Below, one piece after another: positions 1-6,699 of a stretch of 11,896 nt of DNA. Position 1 is the stretch's first letter. Every line of letters starts with the position of its first letter. The notes under the pieces were generated by a model. It ran no database searches and was not told where the DNA came from. It saw only the letters and a list, made by a program, of their open reading frames with translations. Position numbers and translations under genes: made by a program. The DNA is taken from positions 1-11,896 of the forward strand of contig WFQZ01000230.1 of assembly GCA_015486785.1 (NCBI GenBank). Direction: 5' to 3'. The DNA comes from Thermoflexales bacterium (GTDB taxonomy: Bacteria; Chloroflexota; Anaerolineae; B4-G1; SLSP01).

Positions 1-1117
1 GATCTACAGTCCTAGCGAGCCGGTGTTGGAGGAGCAAGCGGTGTCGCTGTATCTCCGTTACGGGGTGCGCACCATTGAGGCGTCGGCTTACATGCGCTTG
101 ACGCCGTATTTGGTGCATTATCGCGCGGCGGGGTTGCGACGCGCGGCGGACGGGAGCATCGAGATTCGCAACCGCGTGTTGGCGAAGCTCTCGCGGCGCG
201 AGGTGGCGAAGCGGTTTATGGAGCCTGCACCGGCGCGGGTGTTGCGTTCGCTGGTCGCTGCGGGCAAGATCACGCCGGAGCAGGCGGAGTTGGCGGCGCA
301 GGTGCCGCTGGCCGACGATGTGACCGTGGAGGCTGATTCCGGCGGTCATACGGATAATCGCCCGTTGGTCAACTTGCTGCCTTCAATGCTGGCCTTGCGG
401 GATGAGATTCAAGCTCAGCGGCAATACGCGGTGCCGGTGCGGGTGGGCGCGGCGGGCGGGATCAGTACTCCGGAGGCGGTGTTGGGCGCGTTTGCGATGG
501 GAGCTGCGTATGTGCTCACCGGCTCGATCAACCAAGCGTGTGTGGAATCCGGCGTCTCGGACGCGGTCAAGGCGATGTTGGCGCGGGCATCAATGACGGA
601 TGTGATGATGGCCCCGGCGGCGGATATGTTCGAGATGGGGGTGAATGTGCAGGTGCTCAAGCGCGGCACGCTTTTCCCGATGCGGGCCAAGAAGCTCTAC
701 GCGCTCTATCAGACCTACGAGCGTCTGGAGGACATTCCGGCACCGGAGCGGGAGAAGCTGGAGCAGCAGATTTTCCGCATGCCGCTGGAGCAGGTGTGGC
801 AACAGTGTGTGGACTTCTTCACGGAGCGCGATCCGGTGCAGCTTGAGAAGGCCGCGTCCAATCCGAAGAAGAAGATGGCGTTGGTGTTCCGCTGGTATCT
901 GGGGTTGGCGACTCATTGGGCCATTCAGGGCGATCCGGAGCGCAAGCCGGATTACCAAATCTGGTGCGGGCCGGCGATGGGCGCGTTCAACGATTGGACG
1001 CGCGGGACGCCGTTGGCGCAGCCGGAGAATCGTCACGTGGCGGAGGTGGGGAAGCTGCTGTTGTCAGAAGCGGCCTATCTCTACCGGCGGCAGATATTCC
1101 GCCTGGTGCAGGGGTAG
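1..1117 (+). CDS. pfaD: PfaD-family FMN enoyl reductase, 5' truncated by window edge
   Basis: The frame is open from base 2 through the left edge to TAG at 1115-1117, so this is the C-terminal ~371 residues of a larger protein (PfaD proteins are usually about 500-560 residues). PfaD-type proteins are FMN-dependent enoyl reductases acting in trans on PUFA synthases or trans-AT polyketide synthases, reducing the enoyl-thioester on the carrier protein. Visible here are the second half of the TIM barrel with a glycine-rich phosphate-binding segment (AAGGISTPEAV, then GAAYVLTGSINQ at about 462-536) and the family-typical C-terminal tail (MFEMGVNVQVLKRGTLFPMRA, then a helical region ending near the stop). 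The two genes that follow, a zinc ribbon and a phosphopantetheinyl transferase, fit the tail of a synthase cluster whose megasynthase genes would lie to the left. The family call rests on recognised sequence; the product is unknown. Confidence 0.88.
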   Translation, partial: IYSPSEPVLEEQAVSLYLRYGVRTIEASAYMRLTPYLVHYRAAGLRRAADGSIEIRNRVLAKLSRREVAKRFMEPAPARVLRSLVAAGKITPEQAELAAQVPLADDVTVEADSGGHTDNRPLVNLLPSMLALRDEIQAQRQYAVPVRVGAAGGISTPEAVLGAFAMGAAYVLTGSINQACVESGVSDAVKAMLARASMTDVMMAPAADMFEMGVNVQVLKRGTLFPMRAKKLYALYQTYERLEDIPAPEREKLEQQIFRMPLEQVWQQCVDFFTERDPVQLEKAASNPKKKMALVFRWYLGLATHWAIQGDPERKPDYQIWCGPAMGAFNDWTRGTPLAQPENRHVAEVGKLLLSEAAYLYRRQIFRLVQG

Positions 1118-1122
1118 TTTTT

Positions 1123-1134
1123 TAGGAGGGTGAA
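1123..1134 (+). promoter_or_regulatory. Strong Shine-Dalgarno site for the zinc-ribbon gene
   Basis: The sequence TTAGGAGGGTGAA lies directly before the ATG at 1135 and contains a near-perfect anti-16S match (AGGAGGGTGA). It is one of the strongest ribosome-binding sites in the window. It fixes the start of the small gene and contrasts with the poor site before the PPTase. Confidence 0.8.
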
Positions 1135-1386
1135 ATGAGCAGTCTAAAAGATGGAGTTTGTCCGAAGTGTGGTTCGCGGGCGATTCTGCCCAATGCGGAT
1201 GCCGTGGAGGGGAACGCGCTCTCAATCCGCATTTATGAGAAGGCCGGGGTGGTGCTGCGTGGGATGAAGAATTTTCCGATCAAGGCGTGGGTGTGCACGC
1301 ATTGTGGTTACACCGAGTTTTACGTGAGCACGCCGAAGGAATTGCGGCGGTCGTATCGCCGGTCTATGGCTGCGTCTGGGTCATAG
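1135..1386 (+). CDS. Small double-CxxC zinc-ribbon protein
   Basis: This 83-residue protein has two knuckles, C9-x2-C12-G and C54-x2-C57-G, as expected for a single zinc ribbon. Between them lies a ~40-residue segment predicted to be beta-rich, and the second knuckle is followed by YTEFYVSTPKEL. The C-terminal tail is basic (RRSYRRS). The start is ATG after a strong Shine-Dalgarno, 17 bases downstream of pfaD. Its stop is separated from the following PPTase start by a single codon in the same frame. The position between an enoyl reductase and a PPTase suggests a link to the lipid or polyketide pathway, but that is inference. Small zinc ribbons of this type are usually annotated only as hypothetical or nucleic-acid-binding-like, and I cannot assign a function. 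Confidence 0.85.
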   Translation: MSSLKDGVCPKCGSRAILPNADAVEGNALSIRIYEKAGVVLRGMKNFPIKAWVCTHCGYTEFYVSTPKELRRSYRRSMAASGS

Positions 1387-1389
1387 TCG

Positions 1390-2031
1390 GTGGTGTGGCA
1401 ATTCGGCCCGGTGCGCCTGTGGCCGGTCTCGTTGGCGCAGGTCGACGAGCAGGCTTGGCAGGTGTTGAGCGCGGACGAGCAAGCGCGGGCGGCGCGATTC
1501 CGCTTCGAGCCGCCCCGTTTGCAGTTCGTGGCTACGCGGGCCGCGTTGCGGCGGATTCTGGGGCGGTATTGTCACGTGCCGCCCACGGCGATCCGCTTTG
1601 CTTACGGCCCGCACGGCAAGCCGTCGCTGGCTTGGCCGAGGTGCGGGGTTCATTTTAACGTCAGCCACACGGACGGGCTGGCGTTGTGCGCCTTGGCTCC
1701 GCGTCCGGTGGGCGTGGATGTGGAGCGGGTGCGTGCGGTGGACGTGGCGGCGTTGGCCGGGCGGGTGTGTGCTCCGGCGGAGGTGGCGGCGTTGCTGGCT
1801 TTGCCTCCGGCGCAGCAGACGACCGCTTTTTTTGTCACCTGGACGCGGAAGGAGGCTTACGTCAAGGCGCGGGGCGTGGGCTTTGCGCAATCTCTGCGTC
1901 AAGTGGTGGTGCAGCCTGCGCCGCGAGGCTGGCAGATGTGGGATTTCGCGCCGCAGCCGGGGTACGTGGCCTCGGTGGCGTTGCCCGACGTTAAGCCATC
2001 CGCCGCAGATGCACCGGATAGCGGCTTTTGA
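1390..2031 (+). CDS. Sfp-type 4'-phosphopantetheinyl transferase
   Basis: The enzyme transfers phosphopantetheine from CoA to the serine of acyl or peptidyl carrier proteins. At 213 residues it is typical for the Sfp/Gsp group. Motifs in order are GKPSL (76-80), FNVSH (89-93, with His93), GVDVERV (108-114, Mg ligands Asp110 and Glu112) and WTRKEAYVKARGVG (151-164, with Glu155 and Lys159). All catalytic positions are present. The likely partner is a carrier-rich synthase coded upstream of pfaD, the role played by PfaE in PUFA clusters. The start is GTG 1390 or GTG 1393; no good ribosome-binding site is seen, so reinitiation after the zinc-ribbon stop is likely. The last ~13 residues (VKPSAAD... 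onward) lie beyond the usual fold end and overlap the 3' end of the opposing rRNA methyltransferase gene by 41 bases. Confidence 0.92.
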   Translation: MVWQFGPVRLWPVSLAQVDEQAWQVLSADEQARAARFRFEPPRLQFVATRAALRRILGRYCHVPPTAIRFAYGPHGKPSLAWPRCGVHFNVSHTDGLALCALAPRPVGVDVERVRAVDVAALAGRVCAPAEVAALLALPPAQQTTAFFVTWTRKEAYVKARGVGFAQSLRQVVVQPAPRGWQMWDFAPQPGYVASVALPDVKPSAADAPDSGF

Positions 2032-3355
2032 GTCTCCCCTTGCTGCGTTTGCCCCAGCCCAGCGGAAATCCGTCCACCGTGACGAGGACGAAGCCATCGG
2101 GGCCTTCCTCACGCCAGAATCCTCCCCCAAGGAAGCGGCGCAGGCGCGGATCGTCTACCGTCAGGTCGCAGGTGTGGCGGGCGTCGGCGGGACGGAGGGC
2201 CATCGCCAGGGCGTGATCCGGCTGCACTTTGCCGTGTCTCAGCGAGGCGAGCCACCAGCCGGGGCGCAGGACGTGGAGTCCCTTCCACAGGGACGGCGCG
2301 AGGGGCGTTCGGTAGAGGTTATCGTGTTTATCCAGCAGCAATTGTTCTTCGGGCGGCGGATCGGTCAAGGCCGCGCCGACGCCGTGCCGGTAAAGGTGGC
2401 GCACTCGTCCCGGCAGCGGCGGGAAGTGCGGCGATGGCCTGGGGGGCATTTCGCCGGAGGTGCGCTGCAACAGGGCGTAAAAGTGCCCGTGTCCCGCCGT
2501 GCGGTGCGGCCAGAATCTCCCGGTGCGGCGCACGATGGGTGGCGCGGCGCACCATTCTGGCCGTCCGGCGGTGATCCCCGGCAGGTGTAGCGGTTGCAAT
2601 GTGAAGTCCGGGTGCTCGCTCAGGAAGGCGGCGATGATCGCTTCGTTTTCCTCCGGCGAGAAGGTGCAGGTGCCGTAGAGCAGGCGTCCGCCGGGGCGCA
2701 CGAGTCGCGCGGCCTGGGCCATGATTTCCCGCTGGCGGTGGGCGTAGGTCTGCACGGTTTTGAGTTGCCATTGGCGCAGCGTCTGCGGGTCGCGGGAGAA
2801 TGTGCCTTCGCCGGAGCATGGGGCGTCCACCAACACGGCATCGAAGAGTTGCGGCCACCGTTCGGCCAGCCGTTCCGGCGTCTCGTTGGTGATGAGGGTG
2901 TTTGTCGCGCCCCAGCGTTCCAGGTTCATCGCCAGGACGGAGGCGCGGCGGCGCGAGATTTCGTTAGCCACCAACACGCCTTGATTGCGCATCCGCGCTA
3001 CGAGGTGGGTGGCCTTTCCGCCCGGCGCGGCGGCCAAATCTAGCACCCACTCGCCGGGGCGCGGCGCGAGGATCACGCCGGCGGCCATCGCGCTGGGGTC
3101 TTGCAGGTAGTACACGCCGGCGGTGTGATAGGGGTGGCGGCCCAAGGGGGCTTCCTGACGCATCCAGACGCCCGCCGGACACCAGGGGATCGGCTCAACC
3201 GGCCAGGGGAGGCGGGCACGCAAGGCGTCAATCGCGCCGCGCAAGGGATTCAAGCGCAGGCCGTAATCTCGCTTGCCTAGCGCGGTGAGGAAGGCCGGGA
3301 ATTCTTCGCCCAGCCAGCCTTGCATGCGGTTGAGGAAGTCCGGCGGATAGGTCAC
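1991..3355 (-). CDS. rsmF: RsmF-type NOL1/NOP2/Sun rRNA cytosine-5 methyltransferase
   Basis: This is a SAM-dependent m5C methyltransferase of 16S rRNA (family role), 454 residues against ~479 for E. coli RsmF. The N-terminal segment YPPDFLNRMQGWLGEEFPAFL is typical of the family. SAM motif I is DLAAAPGGK (106-114). The DAPCSGEG motif carries Cys180 and the YGTCTFSPEENE motif carries Cys230, the release and nucleophilic cysteines. An RxWPHRTAGHGHFYA segment (about 280-294) and a C-terminal PUA-like domain ending GWGKRSKGRLKSRYPVHLRR follow. The start is GTG 3355, which forms a GTGA overlap with the upstream gene's stop. The frame stays open a further 126 codons upstream, but that stretch is the shadow of the propeller gene and has no family similarity. 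The 3' end overlaps the PPTase. The choice among RsmF paralogues (target base) cannot be made from sequence alone. Confidence 0.9.
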   Translation of the reverse strand: MTYPPDFLNRMQGWLGEEFPAFLTALGKRDYGLRLNPLRGAIDALRARLPWPVEPIPWCPAGVWMRQEAPLGRHPYHTAGVYYLQDPSAMAAGVILAPRPGEWVLDLAAAPGGKATHLVARMRNQGVLVANEISRRRASVLAMNLERWGATNTLITNETPERLAERWPQLFDAVLVDAPCSGEGTFSRDPQTLRQWQLKTVQTYAHRQREIMAQAARLVRPGGRLLYGTCTFSPEENEAIIAAFLSEHPDFTLQPLHLPGITAGRPEWCAAPPIVRRTGRFWPHRTAGHGHFYALLQRTSGEMPPRPSPHFPPLPGRVRHLYRHGVGAALTDPPPEEQLLLDKHDNLYRTPLAPSLWKGLHVLRPGWWLASLRHGKVQPDHALAMALRPADARHTCDLTVDDPRLRRFLGGGFWREEGPDGFVLVTVDGFPLGWGKRSKGRLKSRYPVHLRRMA

Positions 3356-5148
3356 GGCATAGCCTGCACTTCCCACTCCGGGCGATGCGTCCACCACGGC
3401 AAGATGCCGTAGGACTGGCTGATTTCGTCGGTGGAGTAGATTTCGAGCATGCAATCGTACCAGCTCATGCCGACGGTTTTTTGGAAGTGCCACCATTCCA
3501 CGTCGTAGTAGGAGGTGCGCCAGTTGGAAAGCGCGTTGCGCCGCTCCCAGCCGTAATCGGCGGCGATGGTGGTGAAGTCCACGTAGTAGCCCGGCGGTAC
3601 TTTGTCCTTGAGCTTGCCGCCCTCGGCGGTCACCTCGCTGTTTTCGCCGCGCACCGAAAGGTCCCAGGGGGCGACGCGCAGCGGCTCGCCCATGCTGCCA
3701 TCCTGCTTTTTGGCCTTGATGAAGACGCGCCAATAGGTGGTGCCGCCGATGTCTTCCCGCACCAGTTCAATGAGGCCGCGCCGTAAGTAGGATTGGTCAA
3801 CGTCGACGGCGCGCCCGCAGACGTGCCACGAAATCCGCCCTTGGCCGGGGCGGGGCGTGTAGTTCATCGGGCGGCTGGAGTCCCCCAGTTGGGAGAGGAA
3901 ATCCCAGCCGGTTTGCGCTTTGACGGCTCTGCGCCAGGCGTTGAAGCTGTCGTTGACGGCGTCGCTGAGCTTTTCGGCGTGATCGCTGTGGTTCACGTCG
4001 GGCAGGTCAATGAGGCGGTAGTGTTCGTTGGGGGGCGAGACGAAGAGTTCGGTGTACAGGGGCGGGTCTTTTTCCTGCTGCCGCTTGAGCAAGCGGGCTT
4101 CTGCTTCTTGAGGCAGGGAAGCGGCGGTCCAATCGGGTTTGCCCATCCAATCGGTGGTGTTGTAGCCTTCCTGGGCGAAGGCCCAGCCGGTGATGTCGGC
4201 GGCGATGAGGTACGATTGGTCTTGGCGGCGGAAGATGAAGGCCAGCGATTGCCCGTCAGGCGACCAGGCCGGTTGTCCGCCGACGCCGAAGAGGGTGGGG
4301 CGAATCTGGCCGCCGATCAGTCCTTCTTTGTCAAAGGGCAGCATCCAGATTGTCTCATCCCCCGGCACGCCGGCGGAGTAGGCCAGGTGCAATCCGTCGG
4401 GTGACCAGGTGGGATAGTCCTCGTTTTGGTCCGGGGTGTCGGTGAGGTTCACCGTGGTGCCGTCGTCAAGCGAGATCAAGTACAGGTCTTGATTCCCGTT
4501 GCGGTAGGCAGTGAAGGCGATGTGGCGGCCATCGGGCGCCCAGGCGGGGGCGTATTCGGGGGCGGCGTCGTGCGTCAGGCGGAGGCTTTCGCCACTGGCG
4601 ACGTTGAGCACGTAAATATCTAGGTTTTGGTCGTGATAGCGTTCGTAGGCCAGCCAACGGCCATCGGGTGACCAGGTGGGGTTAGCTTCAAAGTCGGGCG
4701 AGCGCGTGAGGCGCAGAATGGTGCCGGAGGCGATGTCAATGGTGTAGAGGTCCCAGTTTTGGGCGCGGTGCGAGGCGAAGGCCAATTGGCGTCCGTCGGG
4801 TGACCAGGCCGGGTCGCGGTCGGCTGCGGGGTCAAAGGTGAGCCGCAGGAGTTTGTTATCCCGCTGGGAGAGCAGGTATAGGTCGCTGTTGCCGTTGTGG
4901 CGCATGGTGAAGGCTAACATGCCGCTGCGGCTTGTGCCGGGGCGCGGGGTGGCCAAGGGCGAGGCCATCGGGGTGGCGGTGACGATGATGGTGCGCTCGG
5001 TGATGTATTCGCGGGGGATGATGTGTTGCTGGGTGAGCAGGAACAGCAGCACCGCTCCGACTATCAGCCAGGCCCAGAGCGGGGCGCGGATGGCGCGAGG
5101 CTTGAGCCACCAGGTTTTGCAGGATTCCCAGATAGATTTGAGTTTCAT
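3352..5148 (-). CDS. Membrane-anchored WD40-like (TolB-type) propeller fused to M15-like metallopeptidase domain
   Basis: The protein has 598 residues. A short basic cytoplasmic N-terminus is followed by one transmembrane helix (about 22-41) and a Thr/Pro-rich linker (about 52-75), so the rest is probably extracytoplasmic. Five TolB-type blades follow, marked by WSPDG at 115, 159, 248 and 295 and WAPDG at 203. The C-terminal region has SWHVCGRAVDVD (His442, Asp449) and EWWHF (Glu551, His554). These are the HxxxxxxD and ExxH zinc/catalytic pattern of M15 (VanY-like) D,D- or L,D-peptidases, which cut cell-wall peptides. All four key residues are present, but the ~100-residue spacing is longer than in simple VanY proteins. 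The start is ATG 5148 with GGGGAAGCG before it; a GTG at 5172 lies inside a terminator stem. It forms an operon with rsmF through the GTGA overlap. The substrate is unknown. Confidence 0.82.
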   Translation of the reverse strand: MKLKSIWESCKTWWLKPRAIRAPLWAWLIVGAVLLFLLTQQHIIPREYITERTIIVTATPMASPLATPRPGTSRSGMLAFTMRHNGNSDLYLLSQRDNKLLRLTFDPAADRDPAWSPDGRQLAFASHRAQNWDLYTIDIASGTILRLTRSPDFEANPTWSPDGRWLAYERYHDQNLDIYVLNVASGESLRLTHDAAPEYAPAWAPDGRHIAFTAYRNGNQDLYLISLDDGTTVNLTDTPDQNEDYPTWSPDGLHLAYSAGVPGDETIWMLPFDKEGLIGGQIRPTLFGVGGQPAWSPDGQSLAFIFRRQDQSYLIAADITGWAFAQEGYNTTDWMGKPDWTAASLPQEAEARLLKRQQEKDPPLYTELFVSPPNEHYRLIDLPDVNHSDHAEKLSDAVNDSFNAWRRAVKAQTGWDFLSQLGDSSRPMNYTPRPGQGRISWHVCGRAVDVDQSYLRRGLIELVREDIGGTTYWRVFIKAKKQDGSMGEPLRVAPWDLSVRGENSEVTAEGGKLKDKVPPGYYVDFTTIAADYGWERRNALSNWRTSYYDVEWWHFQKTVGMSWYDCMLEIYSTDEISQSYGILPWWTHRPEWEVQAMP

Positions 5149-5158
5149 CGCTTCCCCG

Positions 5159-5195
5159 AAAACAAAAAGCACCTGACCTCAGGCGGGCAGGTGCT
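5159..5195 (-). terminator. Intrinsic terminator of the tRNA-His/tRNA-Arg unit
   Basis: On the minus strand AGCACCTG pairs with CAGGTGCT (5188-5195 with 5168-5175, an 8-bp perfect stem with a 12-base loop), followed by TTTTTGTTTT. It lies four bases after the end of tRNA-Arg. It ends about 10 bases before the ATG of the propeller/peptidase gene, so readthrough or an unseen promoter must feed that gene. Confidence 0.85.
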
Positions 5196-5198
5196 GGA

Positions 5199-5272
5199 TA
5201 CCCCCGGTAGGACTTGAACCTACAACCCTCTGATTCGAAGTCAGATACTCTATCCAATTGAGCCACGGGGGC
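5199..5272 (-). tRNA. tRNA-Arg (anticodon TCG)
   Basis: A complete 74-base cloverleaf. The acceptor is GCCCCCG/CGGGGGT with a G1-U72 wobble and discriminator A73. The D arm is GCTC/GAGT. The anticodon stem is TCTGA/TCAGA with loop CTTCGAA, giving UCG for CGA codons. The T arm is GTAGG-TTCAAGT-CCTAC. No CCA is encoded. It is the second gene of a two-tRNA unit, followed directly by an intrinsic terminator. Confidence 0.96.
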
Positions 5273-5283
5273 AAATTATGGAA

Positions 5284-5307
5284 ATAGCCGGACAATTGCC
5301 CGGCTAT
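5284..5307 (-). other. Hairpin in the spacer between tRNA-His and tRNA-Arg
   Basis: ATAGCCGG pairs with CCGGCTAT across an 8-base loop that contains CAATTG. It starts two bases after tRNA-His and is followed on the minus strand by TTTCC rather than a T-run. It is therefore more likely an RNA-processing hairpin or a weak attenuator than a full terminator. Confidence 0.6.
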
Positions 5308-5308
5308 G

Positions 5309-5382
5309 GGTGGCTGATGGGATTCGAACCCACAGTTTCCTGTTCCACAGACAGGTGCCTTAACCGTTAGGCCACAGCCACC
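5309..5382 (-). tRNA. tRNA-His (anticodon GTG)
   Basis: A 74-base cloverleaf including the His-specific extra G at position -1, paired with C73, which is the identity element read by histidyl-tRNA synthetase. The acceptor is GTGGCTG/CAGCCAC. The anticodon stem is CCTGT/ACAGG with loop CTGTGGA, giving GUG. The T arm is GTGGG-TTCGAAT-CCCAT. CCA is not encoded. It is the first gene of the two-tRNA unit. Confidence 0.97.
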
Positions 5383-5393
5383 ATGCGGCGTGC

Positions 5394-5421
5394 ATTCTAC
5401 CACGAAGGAACAAAACGGCAA
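5394..5421 (-). promoter_or_regulatory. Promoter of the tRNA-His/tRNA-Arg unit
   Basis: On the minus strand a -35 TTGCCG (5416-5421), a 16-base spacer and a -10 TAGAAT (5394-5399) lie 12 bases before tRNA-His and just after the stop of the kinase gene. The site is close to the sigma-70 consensus and well placed for a tRNA start. Confidence 0.75.
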
Positions 5422-5433
5422 GCCTCGTCTGGG

Positions 5434-6699
5434 TTATCCTTTGCGGTCGCTTTCCACTTTGGAGAAGGGATCGCCGATGGGCAGCAGGACATGGAAGGTG
5501 CTGCCGGGCAAGGCTTCTTCGTCGTATCCGGGGCTTTCGGCCCACACTTTGCCGTTGTGGGCTTCAATGATGCCTTTGGAAACGGCCAGTCCCAACCCCA
5601 GCCCGCCGCCCTTGAAGGCGGTTTTGCTGGAACGGTGCAGCGCGGTGTCTTCCAGCACGTAGAAACGCTCAAAGATGTTCGCCAGTTCCTCTTGCGGGAT
5701 GCCGACGCCGGTATCTTGAATCCACAGATGCACGACATCATCCAAGGTTTCAGCGTCCACGGTGATCGTTCCGCCGTCGGGTGTGTATTTGATCGCGTTG
5801 CTGAAGATGTTCCACAAAGCCTGGTGCAGCCGCCGGGGGTCGCCTTCGATGACCGGCACTTTCTTCAGGCCGCCGCCCAGCTCAAAGATCAGTTGTCGCT
5901 GCGGGCCGAAGCTGCGCAGGTTGTGGAGCACCGATTGCACGACGGAGTTCAGGAATACCGGTTCGTGGGAAAGGTCTAGCCGGTTCGCGGCGATCAAGGA
6001 GACGTTGAGGATGTCTTGGATCACCTGGCTGAGCCGTTCGACGGCCTCGGAGACTTTGTGCAGCAGGTGGCGGGGGCTGCCTTCTTGGGTGATGTCGCCG
6101 GGGATCGCCGGGTTGACCAGCAGGATTTGGAGGTAGCCGTAGATGACGGTGAGCGGGGTGCGCAGTTCGTGTCCCGCCAGCACGACGAAATCGGATTTCA
6201 TCTTCTCCGTGCGTTTGAGTTCCTCGTTGGCTTTTTGCAACTCACGCACGTTTTCTTCCAGGCGGCTCACCAGACGGCGGTTGTACTCCAACAGGTACTG
6301 CGCTTGTTCCTCCGGCGTGCCCACGCTGTCTTCCTGTCCTACCAGGTAGGCTTTGATCTGCTCCGGGAACTTGTCCACGTCAATGGGCTTGGGGATGTAG
6401 CCGTTGCACCCGGCGACTAAGGCCCGTTCGCGGTCGCCGCGCAAGGTAGCGGCGGTCACGGCAATGATGGGTACGTTTTCCAACCCCTCCACCATGCGGA
6501 TGCGCGTGGTCACTTCGTAGCCATCCAGGTTGCTGATGTTTATGTCCATCAGCACCAGATCGGGCTTCTCGCGTTCCGCCGCTTCGATTCCGGCTAATCC
6601 GTTATCGGCAATGGTGACTTCGTAGCCCTCTGAAGTCAAGATACGCTGTACTAATCGCTGGCTGGATGGATCATCTTCGACATAGAGAATTTTGGTCAT
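5434..6699 (-). CDS. Soluble REC-HisKA-HATPase hybrid histidine kinase
   Basis: The protein has 421 residues. An N-terminal receiver (1-~118) carries the acidic pair Glu8/Asp9/Asp10, phospho-acceptor Asp52, Thr82 and Lys104. A coiled-coil-like linker (about 130-168) leads to a HisKA domain with GHELRTPL (His177). The HATPase domain has N-box Asn301 (NAIKYTPDGG), G1 DTGVGIP (329-335), an F-box at ERFYV and G2 GGGLGLGLAVS (365-374). No transmembrane helix and no PAS, GAF or HAMP domain is seen, so its only visible input is the receiver. The start ATG 6699 overlaps the TGA of the upstream PLP enzyme/receiver gene (ATGA), with AAAGGGGCG as a moderate ribosome-binding site. The coupling suggests it works with the receiver domain fused to that enzyme. 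No DNA-binding regulator is nearby. All catalytic motifs appear intact. Confidence 0.93.
   Translation of the reverse strand: MTKILYVEDDPSSQRLVQRILTSEGYEVTIADNGLAGIEAAEREKPDLVLMDINISNLDGYEVTTRIRMVEGLENVPIIAVTAATLRGDRERALVAGCNGYIPKPIDVDKFPEQIKAYLVGQEDSVGTPEEQAQYLLEYNRRLVSRLEENVRELQKANEELKRTEKMKSDFVVLAGHELRTPLTVIYGYLQILLVNPAIPGDITQEGSPRHLLHKVSEAVERLSQVIQDILNVSLIAANRLDLSHEPVFLNSVVQSVLHNLRSFGPQRQLIFELGGGLKKVPVIEGDPRRLHQALWNIFSNAIKYTPDGGTITVDAETLDDVVHLWIQDTGVGIPQEELANIFERFYVLEDTALHRSSKTAFKGGGLGLGLAVSKGIIEAHNGKVWAESPGYDEEALPGSTFHVLLPIGDPFSKVESDRKG

Noticed and set aside
590..1036. 148-codon minus-strand frame inside pfaD
   Set aside because: Leu/Arg/His-rich shadow frame opposite a well-supported gene, with no motif.
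1598..2590. 330-codon plus-strand open frame spanning the PPTase and the 3' part of rsmF
   Set aside because: It is Arg/Trp-rich with no recognisable motif, and it runs out of frame through two genes with intact catalytic motifs. It is a GC-rich shadow frame.
3356..3733. 126-codon N-terminal extension of the rRNA methyltransferase frame
   Set aside because: The extension is His/Arg-rich, lies antiphase inside the peptidase domain of the upstream gene, and has no family similarity. GTG 3355 in the GTGA overlap fits the family start.
3793..4404. 203-codon plus-strand frame antisense to the propeller gene
   Set aside because: Gly/Val-rich translation typical of shadow frames, no motif, and no ribosome-binding site that would favour it over the clear propeller/peptidase gene.
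5149..5172. GTG start at 5172 for the propeller/peptidase gene
   Set aside because: It lies in the terminator stem of the tRNA unit. ATG 5148 has a GGGGAAGCG site and gives a normal short cytoplasmic N-terminus.
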